In this document: positions 1 through 7,758 of the stretch, piece after piece
Position numbering within the stretch: position 1 is the first letter of the stretch
How the letters are laid out: each line of letters opens with the position of its first letter
Assembly (NCBI GenBank): GCA_005222975.1
Contig: NJBI01000009.1
Span: 1-64,000 of the forward strand
Length of the DNA: 64,000 bases
From: Promethearchaeota archaeon Loki_b31
Lineage (GTDB): Archaea; Asgardarchaeota; Lokiarchaeia; Sigyniarchaeales; SOKP01
Direction: 5' to 3'
Program-made: the position numbers and the translations under genes
Notes under the pieces: model-generated
What the model saw: the letters and a program-made list of their open reading frames with translations, nothing else
Databases searched by the model: none
What the model was told of the DNA's origin: nothing

Positions 1-81
1 CGATCGCCTTCTCAAGACGGTTACCACGATTTCTCAATGAGCCATCTCTCATCCCTCGAGCATATCGAACCTCGAAAGTAA
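1..81 (+). other. Possible 3' end of a gene cut by the window edge
   Basis: Frame 1 is open from the first base to a TAA at 79-81, and the stretch is clearly more GC-rich than the following 500 bases. The opposite strand is also open across most of this stretch, so the coding strand is uncertain. No family is recognisable from about 26 residues. Confidence 0.15.
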
Positions 82-100
82 TGCTGAAAACATCTAAAAA

Positions 101-447
101 TCAAGTTTTTACTTTTAAAACCTTTTTGCCGTTAGAATTAACTAATTCCAACGTTTCTACCTCGTTAAAATTAGATTTGAAATAACTTTTTGTTGTTTCT
201 GAACCCAACAATGACGGACTATGTACTTTCATGAGTTTCTTGATGAAAAAATACTTATCTATATAAGAACCTATTGCCCAAATAACAAGTATTCGTGATG
301 TCCTATTTTGAACTTGAAGACACCACTTATCTTTACATATAGGTGAACAAAATCGATGTCTTTTAGTTCTTTGTGCGATATTCACATGCTCTATTTTTTT
401 TTTTCAGAGTCCTTGAATGATTCACCACAGTACTTACATATCATCAT
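101..447 (-). pseudogene. Small zinc-finger protein gene, frameshifted in a poly-A run
   Basis: Reading leftward from tandem ATGs at 447 and 444, the frame gives MMICKYCGESFKDSE and then stops at TAG after a run of 11 A (394-404 on the plus strand are T). One extra A would join it to the next frame, which continues HRFCSPICKDKWC to a TGA at 101. Together the pieces make one CxxC...CxxxC zinc-binding protein of about 115 residues, resembling FCS-type or treble-clef fingers. A genuine frameshift, a homopolymer sequencing error and slippage on the A run are all possible. The downstream half alone has only a GTG start at 385. Function unknown, probably nucleic-acid binding. Confidence 0.45.
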
Positions 448-600
448 GATACGAAGAAAATCCGTTATTGAGAATATTTTCGTTTTAATTACTTAATAAA
501 ATTGCAATATTTAAAAGAAAAAACACCATATACCATTCTATAAATAGTTTTAATTTCTTATAATATACTTTTAAGAGAGAAAGCATTAAATTTCTTCAAG

Positions 601-1350
601 ATGAAAGAAATTGATAAGATACAATATCTAAATGTTTCAGAGATAAGTGAGATATTTCATCAAAAAATTACCGAAAATGAAATTGAGAAGTATTTTGAAG
701 CTGGTAAAATAAACGGAATAAAAATCGAAAATGAATGGCACACAAATCAAGAAGCGATTGATTATTTTGTTAAAAATGTTATACTTAAGGAAAGAACGTA
801 TAATGTTGGACTTCACACAATTGACTTATCAACTATCAAACTAACAGGAAGGATTTTAGATATTGGAGGAGGAGGACAGGCTATAATTGGTCAATTTAAA
901 GGAGAACAAGTAGTAGCAATAGATCCAAATAGAAATGAGCTTGAAGAGGCTCCAGACAGCAAAGAATTAAAAGTGATAATGGATGCAAAAGAATTAAAAT
1001 TTTTAGATAATACTTTTAATACGGTTACCGCCTTTTTCACATTCATGTATATTCCAGTGGAAGATCATAAAATAATTTTCGAGGAAATTCATAGGGTTTT
1101 AAAAAACGGTGGAGATTTTGTGATTTGGGATGCGATCATGCCGGTTAAAGGTAATGATAAAAGGGATATATTTTATATTGAACTCAGAGTTAAAATATTT
1201 GATAGAATAGAAGAGACGGGTTATGGTGTTTCATGGGATAAAGAGATTAATGTAGATACTTTTACCAACTTGGCTAAAAATATTGGCTTTGAAACTTTAG
1301 AAAGAAAAGTAGATAAGGATACAATTTTTATCAGATTTAGAAAAAATTAA
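601..1350 (+). CDS. Class I SAM-dependent methyltransferase with N-terminal HTH-like segment
   Basis: The 249-residue product has a methyltransferase domain from about residue 85: ILDIGGGG is motif I (SAM-binding glycine loop), VVAIDPN gives the acidic residue of motif II, and the segment ending in the IHRVLKNGG helix-loop is typical of Methyltransf_11 enzymes. The first 60 residues (NVSEISEIFHQK ... EAGKINGIKI) look like a winged-helix or excisionase-type DNA-binding segment, an uncommon partner for this domain. The substrate cannot be told. It stands alone, with an AT-rich promoter region upstream and convergent small genes downstream. The methyltransferase assignment is firm; the DNA-binding role is inferred. 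Confidence 0.8.
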   Translation: MKEIDKIQYLNVSEISEIFHQKITENEIEKYFEAGKINGIKIENEWHTNQEAIDYFVKNVILKERTYNVGLHTIDLSTIKLTGRILDIGGGGQAIIGQFKGEQVVAIDPNRNELEEAPDSKELKVIMDAKELKFLDNTFNTVTAFFTFMYIPVEDHKIIFEEIHRVLKNGGDFVIWDAIMPVKGNDKRDIFYIELRVKIFDRIEETGYGVSWDKEINVDTFTNLAKNIGFETLERKVDKDTIFIRFRKN

Positions 1351-1451
1351 GTAAGAATTTATCAAAAAAAAAAGCTGAATAGAGATTCTGTCTCATTTCT
1401 AATAAATAGTTAAAGTTCTTTTCATCTTTGATTTGAATGAAATTAAAAAAT

Positions 1452-1712
1452 TCAATCTAATACTCTTACAAATTCATAATCAACGGTAATTGTACTCTTT
1501 GTTTCAATTATTTCTCCAAGTATCAACACTTTTTTATCAATAAATTTGTGTAATATAGGGTCGTTCTCCCATAAGTGGGTTTTTTTCCTCACGAGAATTT
1601 CCGACCATCTATTTGCATAATCATCCAGCGGTTTAATAAAATATTTAGGTCCTTCAGATAATGTTCCGACCCCTGCGGTTTTAGCATAAAGAATTCCCGT
1701 AATTTCATCCAT
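1452..1712 (-). CDS. Small conserved-looking hypothetical protein
   Basis: An 86-residue protein starting MDEITGILYAKTAGVGT and ending in a predicted beta-rich segment (KVLILGEIIETKSTITVDYEFVRVL). The alternating hydrophobic pattern suggests a small beta-barrel or SH3/OB-like fold, but no family is recognised. No membrane segment or cysteine motif is present. It is the first of two separated minus-strand genes and has its own AT-rich upstream region. Coding is supported by a clean frame, an ATG start and sensible composition only. Confidence 0.5.
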   Translation of the reverse strand: MDEITGILYAKTAGVGTLSEGPKYFIKPLDDYANRWSEILVRKKTHLWENDPILHKFIDKKVLILGEIIETKSTITVDYEFVRVLD

Positions 1713-1851
1713 CTAATCAAAACACCTAAATGAGAAATATAGCAATTATAATGAAAATAAATTGGCGCTTAATAAATTTATACTCTTCATAGAATTCAAT
1801 TAATTCAGATTAGTATGAGTTATTAAAAAAAAAATGAATTTTTTAAATTTT

Positions 1852-2250
1852 TTAAACTTTAGGAGGATTTTTCTCTGCCCACAATGGATATTTCTTAGAA
1901 CAAACTTCATAGTTTTCGTACAATCTAGGCATATTTATTTCTTTTCGCATACCATAAACAATAGGTTCTACTTTTTCCCAAAGCATAGAACCATATAAAT
2001 CAAAGACTAGATCCTCACTAAGAAGTTCCTTGTTAACAAGCACGCCTATAAGTTCCCCATTTCTAGCAAATCTCATGAAGTTTTTATATCCTTCACTTCC
2101 CATTGGATACTTGGTTTTGAAATCATCATAGTTCTTTTCATGAAAATCTGCCCAGATCCAGTTAAAAGCTTTATTATTTTCTTCATCCGCAGCCATTACC
2201 GCCATTAATTGGAGTAATAATGCTGCATCTTCTTTTGTTGGTTTCGACAT
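1852..2250 (-). CDS. Hypothetical soluble helical protein
   Basis: A 132-residue protein rich in Trp, Phe and Tyr (FNWIWADFHEKNYDDF; SMLWEKVEPIVYGMR) and predicted mainly helical, without membrane segments or metal motifs. It resembles the short DUF4760-type bacterial and archaeal proteins only loosely, and I do not name a family. A GGGGAT purine-rich stretch lies just before the ATG and could act as a ribosome binding site. Function unknown. Confidence 0.55.
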   Translation of the reverse strand: MSKPTKEDAALLLQLMAVMAADEENNKAFNWIWADFHEKNYDDFKTKYPMGSEGYKNFMRFARNGELIGVLVNKELLSEDLVFDLYGSMLWEKVEPIVYGMRKEINMPRLYENYEVCSKKYPLWAEKNPPKV

Positions 2251-2366
2251 TTTTGTATCCCCTTTATTGATGATAACTTATTATTTAAATTTTTCTTTAA
2301 ATATCCTCTCACATTTTAAGAATAAAATATTTTAAGATAAACTAAAATAACAGGAAAAAGTGGTGA

Positions 2367-2525
2367 TATGATATTTATAATCCTAAATTAGCACACATTA
2401 TAGGTACAACTTCTGAAGAACATAACACAGAAGGCACTATAAGCACAATAGACGATTATATTTTGGACGGGTGTTCTAGCCCAGATAATTGGGATTCGAT
2501 GGTGCGAAAGTTTAAGCGAAAATAG
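2367..2525 (+). pseudogene. Remnant of a small gene without a usable start
   Basis: An open frame of 52 codons reads NPKLAHIIGTTSEEHNTEG ... DNWDSMVRKFKRK and ends at TAG 2523-2525. The composition looks like real protein, but the frame begins right after a TGA and has no ATG, GTG or TTG at its head. A GGTGAT site followed by ATG (2368) lies immediately upstream in a different frame, so a single-base shift near 2371 may have broken the start. Family unknown. Confidence 0.3.
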
Positions 2526-2557
2526 AACGCTGCAAATAAGAAATAGAGGTAAATAAA

Positions 2558-2782
2558 ATGAAAAAAATACGAAATCTTGAATGGCAAGATTATCGGCACC
2601 CGGAATTTCTCCAATCTTTAAATGTAAGCGTGAACGAGGTAAAATTCATTAGGTTGTTTTTAAAGCGCGGAAGTGTAGCAATCATAAACGAAATGTTAAG
2701 AGAACGTAAAGGTAAACAAAATTCATCTCATAAAGAAGATTTCTCAAATCGATTTCACCAACTCAAAAAAATAAAAGCTTAA
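2558..2782 (+). CDS. Hypothetical small basic protein
   Basis: A 74-residue, strongly basic protein (MKKIRNLEWQDYRHPEF ... FHQLKKIKA), preceded by GAGGTAAATAAA, a plausible ribosome binding site. The helical, positively charged profile would suit a nucleic-acid-binding protein, but no motif supports it. It follows a degraded gene remnant by about 30 bases. Coding is moderately likely. Confidence 0.4.
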   Translation: MKKIRNLEWQDYRHPEFLQSLNVSVNEVKFIRLFLKRGSVAIINEMLRERKGKQNSSHKEDFSNRFHQLKKIKA

Positions 2783-2830
2783 ATCATAAAATTATTTTTG
2801 AGTTCTTTTTGAACAACGATTTGTTGGTGA

Positions 2831-2896
2831 ACAGGGTTTACAAATAAAGAGTTTTTAAAAGAACTTTCTATGTTCATTGATCAAGGTTTTCCTTAG
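2831..2896 (+). pseudogene. Short fragment similar to the C-terminus of the zinc-finger protein at 33970-34344
   Basis: After a TGA, the frame reads TGFTNKEFLKELSMFIDQ and stops at 2894-2896. The intact zinc-finger protein at 33970-34344 ends GITPKEFLKELSAFSEQ, which matches at about two thirds of positions. No start codon or upstream part of the gene is visible, so I read it as a decayed remnant of a related gene. The rest of 2783-3144 holds nothing else I can recognise. Confidence 0.3.
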
Positions 2897-3144
2897 AGAA
2901 AGGAAGAATCGTAATTGAACACATAATTTTAAATTGGTTTGAATCTCAATTTTATATTAAGTAAAATTAAATTAAGATTCATAAATATTAATCAATTTAC
3001 TTTGAAAATTGAAATCAGAGTACAATTCTTTGAATAGAGAGAAATAAAGAAGTTTTAACCAGAATATTAAAGCAAACGGATGAGAAAAGAAAAGTAAAAC
3101 GAAGTACATTGATAATAAAATTAAATTGCTAGAAGAAGGGTTGA

Positions 3145-3480
3145 ATGCAAGTGAAAAAAAATAAGATGGTAGAGATTAAAGAGATCGAACATGTAATTAG
3201 GGAAGAAATACATAAACTTCGTAATTTAGGAGAACATGCACGAGAAGGAAGCGATCATCTTTATTATAGATCTATTAGTAAATTCAAGTTGGGGAAACTA
3301 AAGAAAACAAAATCTCAAGAAAGATTTTCTTTTGAAGTTATTTGTACATATGATATTTATACTGAAACTGAATTCTTGCATTCTCCAGATATGGACGAAC
3401 TCTATACGGAACATTACAAGGATAAATTTATTATTGATAGAGATTTCAGAATCGTAGAAGTTAATGATATAAATATCTAG
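3145..3480 (+). CDS. Hypothetical protein
   Basis: A 111-residue, charged protein beginning MQVKKNKMVEIKEIEHVI. It has a helical N-terminal half and a beta-rich C-terminal half (RFSFEVICTYDIYTETEF; KFIIDRDFRIVEVNDI). The second half has the alternating pattern of a small alpha/beta domain, but no family is recognised. There is no membrane segment. It is the last AT-rich gene before base composition changes at about 3.5 kb. Confidence 0.5.
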   Translation: MQVKKNKMVEIKEIEHVIREEIHKLRNLGEHAREGSDHLYYRSISKFKLGKLKKTKSQERFSFEVICTYDIYTETEFLHSPDMDELYTEHYKDKFIIDRDFRIVEVNDINI

Positions 3481-3519
3481 ACGGGATATCTTATTCTGAG
3501 AGATGATAAAAAAAAAAAA

Positions 3520-4695
3520 CTATTTTCTTAAGAGTCGCTTTTGAACTACATAATGCGTTCTTGTTGGGGTCCCGTGCGGAAAGATTGTCTTTATCGCTCG
3601 GTCGTTATTAGCCCAGATTGTAGTTCCTTCGTAGTAGTTAAATCCATAGGAGCTGGACGACAGAAACATTCCGATATTGTGAAGCGCGGAGAAGATTCCC
3701 TTTCCAGCGTATTCTTTTTTTATCATAACCGTGTCTACATTTAAGTGGGTTAACGGTTCTCCGTTCCACAGCTGAAACAAGTTCGGTTGGCACATAATAA
3801 CGCCTACCAGCTCGTTAGTGTTTCGGTCGAAACCGAAGATGGCCATAGGAACGATTTTTTTGAGGTCGCAAGATTTCCAAGTTTCTCGGAATCCAGGCAT
3901 ACCGGCGTAATCTTGGGGAAATTCTTCGCTAACTAATTTTAGTACTTTGCACGCTTGAGCGTACCCGTCCATCATTTCTTCAAATCGAGCTCTACCACCT
4001 GGCGCATCCGCAAGTACGGCGTATAGAGATTGAGATGCTAAACCCATTATTTGTTCCTTTAAATCCCTTATTTCGTCGAGGGGCAAAAACCTGACTGCTA
4101 TGTTTTCGTCTAGATTTTTACCTTTGTCCCACTTTTTTAAGAAAGTGTCAAGGCACGAGTACTTCGAGTCTTTTTTGTAGCCTAATTGTTGCAAGTACTC
4201 CAGAACTTTTGACTCGGGATCGCCGAACGTTACGCCGCTCATCATGGGAGCTTCAAACCCTTCGGTCTGAAAACCGATCCCGCCGACAAATTTCGGGTAA
4301 TTGATTGGACCACGGAGCTTTTTCTTTTTGTTTTCGCGAACGAAATTTTCACACTCATTCATGAGCTTTTTACAAGAAAGAAAATTTTTGGCATGAAGCC
4401 AGCCAAAAGTCGGGCATGACATTCCGTAACTTTTGTAATCACCGTCTATTTGACAAATTACGAATCCCGTTAAGATTCCGTCCTGAGTAGCGTAAGAAAA
4501 TCTAATTTTATAGTCTGGTTCCGAAAATTTCTCTGTAAAATAATCTACAAGTTCTAAAACAATCACGAGTTTTAGCCTTTCATCAGGAACGTATAAAAGC
4601 TCAGTTAAAACAAATTGAATTTCCGAAATATTTCGAGTTGAAGCGACAGTAAGCTCCTTTTTTTTAAAAATTGGTTTTTCTAAACTAATTTCCAC
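3520..4695 (-). CDS. GNAT acyltransferase, YghO-like
   Basis: A 391-residue protein with a C-terminal GNAT domain: KKEYAGKGIFSALHNIG (about residues 325-341) is the acetyl-CoA pyrophosphate-binding motif A, followed by a NNDRA motif-B helix. A second landmark near residue 126 (RGPINYPKFVGGIGF, then EGFEAPMM) matches the signature of the long YghO-like GNAT proteins, which carry two GNAT-like halves. Such enzymes move acyl groups onto amines; the substrate here is unknown. It shares the region with a second long GNAT protein (5415-6650) and a divergent E1-like enzyme (6785-7675), and I infer a common pathway. Codon use is richer in TCG and CGA than in genes to the left. Confidence 0.7.
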   Translation of the reverse strand: MEISLEKPIFKKKELTVASTRNISEIQFVLTELLYVPDERLKLVIVLELVDYFTEKFSEPDYKIRFSYATQDGILTGFVICQIDGDYKSYGMSCPTFGWLHAKNFLSCKKLMNECENFVRENKKKKLRGPINYPKFVGGIGFQTEGFEAPMMSGVTFGDPESKVLEYLQQLGYKKDSKYSCLDTFLKKWDKGKNLDENIAVRFLPLDEIRDLKEQIMGLASQSLYAVLADAPGGRARFEEMMDGYAQACKVLKLVSEEFPQDYAGMPGFRETWKSCDLKKIVPMAIFGFDRNTNELVGVIMCQPNLFQLWNGEPLTHLNVDTVMIKKEYAGKGIFSALHNIGMFLSSSSYGFNYYEGTTIWANNDRAIKTIFPHGTPTRTHYVVQKRLLRK

Positions 4696-4791
4696 TCTTT
4701 AATCAACTTTTTATATTTCTATAATAATTTAAGATAATATCCTTCAAAGAAGAATATATTTAAAGAAAAAAATCTAAATTCAAAAAAAAAA

Positions 4792-5370
4792 CTAGTAAAA
4801 TCCAAAGATTAGAGCTGCAAAACTACTTAAAGTTAATGCTATAGTTAAAGCAATTATTAATTTATATCTGTATACTTTCTTCTGTTTGGCGATTAATTCT
4901 TCTCGTTTTATTCTTTCCTCCATGTTATCTTTAAATAAAAATCGCCGTGAAGCCTTAGTTCTTCCTGCAAAAGCTAACATTGCACCCACTTTTTTATCTC
5001 TAAGAGTAGAAACAGCAGAAAACTTAAACGAAATTATAAGATAAATCCCTGAAGGGAAAAGAAGTAAAGTGTAACCTAATCGACGTCCTGTTAGTATATA
5101 AGAAAGCCTATAAGAGAACAAAATAAGTGCTATAAATGTAAAGAAAAAATTATTAAAAGCAAATGCTCTAATTAGATAGATATTAAATGGGTTCCGAGAT
5201 ATCCACAAAAATAAAACTACAAACGCGATAAGAACAACTATAATGATAAATATTAAAGAAACTATCAAATTGCTTAAAATAAGGATAGCAGTTAAGACCA
5301 TACATAGTGTGTTAAGGAATGTAAAAACTATATCTAGAATTTCATATTTGTTTCTTGGTAAATCATTCAT
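4792..5370 (-). CDS. Multi-pass membrane protein of unknown function
   Basis: A 192-residue protein with about five hydrophobic helices: two near the N-terminus (IVFTFLNTLCMVLTAILIL; LIVSLIFIIIVVLIAFVVLF), one or two in the middle, and one at the C-terminus (LIIALTIALTLSSFAALIF). A charged cytoplasmic-type loop (DNMEERIKREELIAKQKK) precedes the last helix. No transporter or enzyme motif is seen. It lies on the same strand between the two GNAT genes, with intergenic gaps of 96 and 44 bases, so it could be a membrane component of the same unit. Base composition is more AT-rich than its neighbours. Confidence 0.6.
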   Translation of the reverse strand: MNDLPRNKYEILDIVFTFLNTLCMVLTAILILSNLIVSLIFIIIVVLIAFVVLFLWISRNPFNIYLIRAFAFNNFFFTFIALILFSYRLSYILTGRRLGYTLLLFPSGIYLIISFKFSAVSTLRDKKVGAMLAFAGRTKASRRFLFKDNMEERIKREELIAKQKKVYRYKLIIALTIALTLSSFAALIFGFY

Positions 5371-5414
5371 ATATTTCCACTATAAAATTCGATATATAAA
5401 TGTTGTTGATTAAG

Positions 5415-6650
5415 TTAAATGTTAATTTGTAGATTTAATATGTTTACTAAATCTTGACCTACTGGAAGAAGGTCAGCTTGTGGAACCTCTCCCTCGAAAT
5501 AATTAAATACTACATAATCTTCGAACTTATTTTCGGTTTTGTTGTAGTTCCAGCAGGGCACGTATCCTCTCGCCCGAAACCCGAATTCGTAAAATAATTG
5601 CTGATCTTCCGGACGAAATGCTGAAATAAACGCTTCGCAATATCGTATTTTGTTAATTTTCATACTCTTTAGGAATTCTTCGAGATATACATACAATTCT
5701 TCTAAAGATTCAACACGATACTTAGTTTTCTCGAAGTTTTGAATTTGAGATGTATGTAAAAAAGTAAAGTAAGATTTTGTGCCCCTAATAAAAAATTGGT
5801 TGTACCCGTACCCGTACTTGTCGGTAATTAAATCCTTTCTGAAAGCTTTTTGTAGCTCGAAAATTTTGTTGTAGTCCAAGTCGAGGTCGGGGGAGGCCAA
5901 CTGAAAGTTCCCAAGTTTGTAAAGTTTGTCGCAGTGCAAAAAACTGTCCAAAGCGTTTTCGATCAATACCGGCGTTTTTCGTTCCCTGTACTTTTTAAGA
6001 GTTTTTTCGTGATAAATTACTCCCATAACATCTGACTCAATTCGGTTGTAGAATACATCTTTATTGGGAAAGAAAGCAACCGTATTTATCCCGCACACGG
6101 AAGTAATGTACTGAGATGCTGCGTGAGCGGTTCTGTTTTCGCAATACCACATCAAAATCTCCTTCTGATAAGTTTTCCACATCCAAGCATACGAACCAAT
6201 TATGGATTTCGTTACGTCTAAGATTCGTTGGTATTTCTTTTTTATCATAAAACCGCCAGAATATCCTTTTTTGTGCTCGAAATCTAATGAACATCGAAAA
6301 CAACCGGCGACCTCTCCGTTTATTTCGAATAAAATAAAGTGGTTGTCGGGACTCTCGATCATCTTCTTAACCATGCGCTCGTCTTCGATCTCTTTATAGG
6401 GATATGTACCATTGTACACCTCTTTACAAATACTTGCGATAATTTTAGCATCTTTAGGCTTAGCAAGTACTAAAGTGGGGCTTATTTTATCGCTTCCCAT
6501 TTTAGTGTCGATTAAAAAGTCAAGATCCATGCCTTTCTCTAAGTCTAAGTCCAATACATCTTCAAAAATTTCTAGAAATTCGTCAATTGAGTTTGGACCA
6601 AGTTTTTTGTATGGTATAATGGGATATTGAATTATTTCTTGGGTTATCAT
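5415..6650 (-). CDS. Tandem GNAT-domain acyltransferase
   Basis: A 411-residue protein. The first half (about residues 65-215) carries GNAT features: HFILFEINGEVAGCF is the beta-strand pair before motif A, and GGFMIKKKYQRILDVTK stands in the motif-A position, although the usual Q/R-x-x-G-x-G/A loop is poorly kept. The second half (about 230-400) has the GNAT-like ending AFRPEDQQLFYEFGFRARG. Two GNAT units in one chain recall the long acyl- or aminoacyl-transferring GNATs. It faces the E1-like gene across a 134-base divergent promoter region containing a palindrome. Substrate unknown. Confidence 0.6.
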   Translation of the reverse strand: MITQEIIQYPIIPYKKLGPNSIDEFLEIFEDVLDLDLEKGMDLDFLIDTKMGSDKISPTLVLAKPKDAKIIASICKEVYNGTYPYKEIEDERMVKKMIESPDNHFILFEINGEVAGCFRCSLDFEHKKGYSGGFMIKKKYQRILDVTKSIIGSYAWMWKTYQKEILMWYCENRTAHAASQYITSVCGINTVAFFPNKDVFYNRIESDVMGVIYHEKTLKKYRERKTPVLIENALDSFLHCDKLYKLGNFQLASPDLDLDYNKIFELQKAFRKDLITDKYGYGYNQFFIRGTKSYFTFLHTSQIQNFEKTKYRVESLEELYVYLEEFLKSMKINKIRYCEAFISAFRPEDQQLFYEFGFRARGYVPCWNYNKTENKFEDYVVFNYFEGEVPQADLLPVGQDLVNILNLQINI

Positions 6651-6676
6651 TTTTTTTGCGCTATAACTACTTTCTA

Positions 6677-6694
6677 TTAGTTGTATTCAACTAA
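6677..6694. promoter_or_regulatory. Palindrome in the divergent GNAT/E1-like promoter region
   Basis: TTAGTTG-TATT-CAACTAA is a perfect 7-base inverted repeat. It lies between a TATA-like TATATAAATA on the left-going side (near 6704-6713) and the start codon of the 411-residue GNAT gene at 6650, which places it near that gene's expected transcript start. It could be a repressor operator or a leader hairpin. No repressor candidate is adjacent. Confidence 0.3.
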
Positions 6695-6758
6695 AAGCGA
6701 GTCTATATAAATAAAAATTTGAAATAGATTTCTTTTTGTGAATTTTTCTTAAATTTTC

Positions 6759-6767
6759 TTTTAAATA
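6759..6767 (+). promoter_or_regulatory. TATA box of the E1-like gene, leaderless spacing
   Basis: TTTTAAATA is centred about 22 bases before the ATG at 6785. Archaeal transcription starts about 25 bases after the TATA centre, so the transcript should begin at or next to the start codon. Confidence 0.5.
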
Positions 6768-6784
6768 GCTTCGGTAGTTAAGCT

Positions 6785-7675
6785 ATGAAAACACACAAAA
6801 ATGGTTTATTAAAGATGTTTGTCAATCAAAAATTAGATGATTGGTCAAATTCTTATTGGGAGCGCGTTACTCGGAACATTGGCCCCATAACTTATCAAGA
6901 GCAAGAAACGATTAGGACCTCGAGAGTTGCAGTTCTCGGAGTGGGCGGGTTAGGAGGTCCTTTAGCAGAAAACTTGGTTAGAGCTGGCTGCCAAAACTTA
7001 GTAATTTGCGATCACGATGTTTTCGACGAGTCCAACTTGAACCGGCAAATCTGTACCATTGATGATGTTGGTAAAAGAAAAATCGATGTTATGGAAACTT
7101 TCTTGCGAAAGATCGATCCTGAAGTTAATATTAAAAAATATTTTAAAATTATTGAGAGAAACATAGATTCAGTTCTCGAGGATGTGAAAGTTGTAGCCCT
7201 CACTTTAGACGACCCCGCTACCTCAATATTTATCGCTAGAGAGTGTCGAAAAAGAAATATTCCCATGATCGAGTCGTGGGGCGTTCCTTTTTTGTTCACT
7301 TGGTGGTTCACTCATGACAGCGTAGACTACGAAAATTGCTACGGTTTAGACACGTACCATTACAGTTATTCTGAGCTTAGAAACCCGAAAAAAGAAGTAA
7401 ATCTAGCCGTCTACCAAGCCTTATTACCGAAAGTTTTTCGAATGCCAGGAGTCAGAGAAAAGTACGACCGAGAACCGGGAGCTTTCGAAGAGATGATGTC
7501 TGGAAACATCGGAGCTCGTTCTTTTACCCCGTTTGTAAGGATTACTTCTGATTTTCTTTCTGTGGATGTGATTTTTTCCGGCATACTTAAAGTAAAACCT
7601 ATGAATTTAGCCCCCAACCTAAAAGGGTTCGATTATATACAAATGAAAGTTTGCGAAACGATTTTAACGCATTAA
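6785..7675 (+). CDS. E1/ThiF/MoeB-like adenylating enzyme
   Basis: A 296-residue protein with the E1-like Rossmann core: GVGGLGGPLAENLVRAG (residues 52-68), the acidic DHDVFDESNLNRQ segment (76-88) that binds ATP and Mg, a lysine after it (K98), and LDDPATSIFIARECRKRNIP (141-160) before the substrate cleft. Family members adenylate a C-terminal glycine of ubiquitin-like or sulfur-carrier proteins, or a small carboxylate. The CxxC zinc pairs of MoeB and ThiF are absent; C185 is the only plausible catalytic cysteine in the usual region. No ubiquitin-like or sulfur-carrier gene is visible nearby. The divergent GNAT genes suggest a joint acylation or ligation pathway (inference). Confidence 0.85.
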   Translation: MKTHKNGLLKMFVNQKLDDWSNSYWERVTRNIGPITYQEQETIRTSRVAVLGVGGLGGPLAENLVRAGCQNLVICDHDVFDESNLNRQICTIDDVGKRKIDVMETFLRKIDPEVNIKKYFKIIERNIDSVLEDVKVVALTLDDPATSIFIARECRKRNIPMIESWGVPFLFTWWFTHDSVDYENCYGLDTYHYSYSELRNPKKEVNLAVYQALLPKVFRMPGVREKYDREPGAFEEMMSGNIGARSFTPFVRITSDFLSVDVIFSGILKVKPMNLAPNLKGFDYIQMKVCETILTH

Positions 7676-7758
7676 ATTTCTATATTTATTTTTAAAAAAA
7701 AAAGCAAATCCTTGAAAGTTAATTCCATAAAATAAAGGTAAATAAAAGAATTTTAAAT

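Noticed and set aside
1-100. tRNA or rRNA fragment at the left edge
   Set aside because: GGTTCGA occurs on the minus strand, but no 7-base T-loop with matching stem or acceptor pairing could be formed.
6061-6303. Minus-strand frame within the GNAT gene, and similar frames inside the large island genes
   Set aside because: They overlap well-supported genes in other frames and have no motif or ribosome site.
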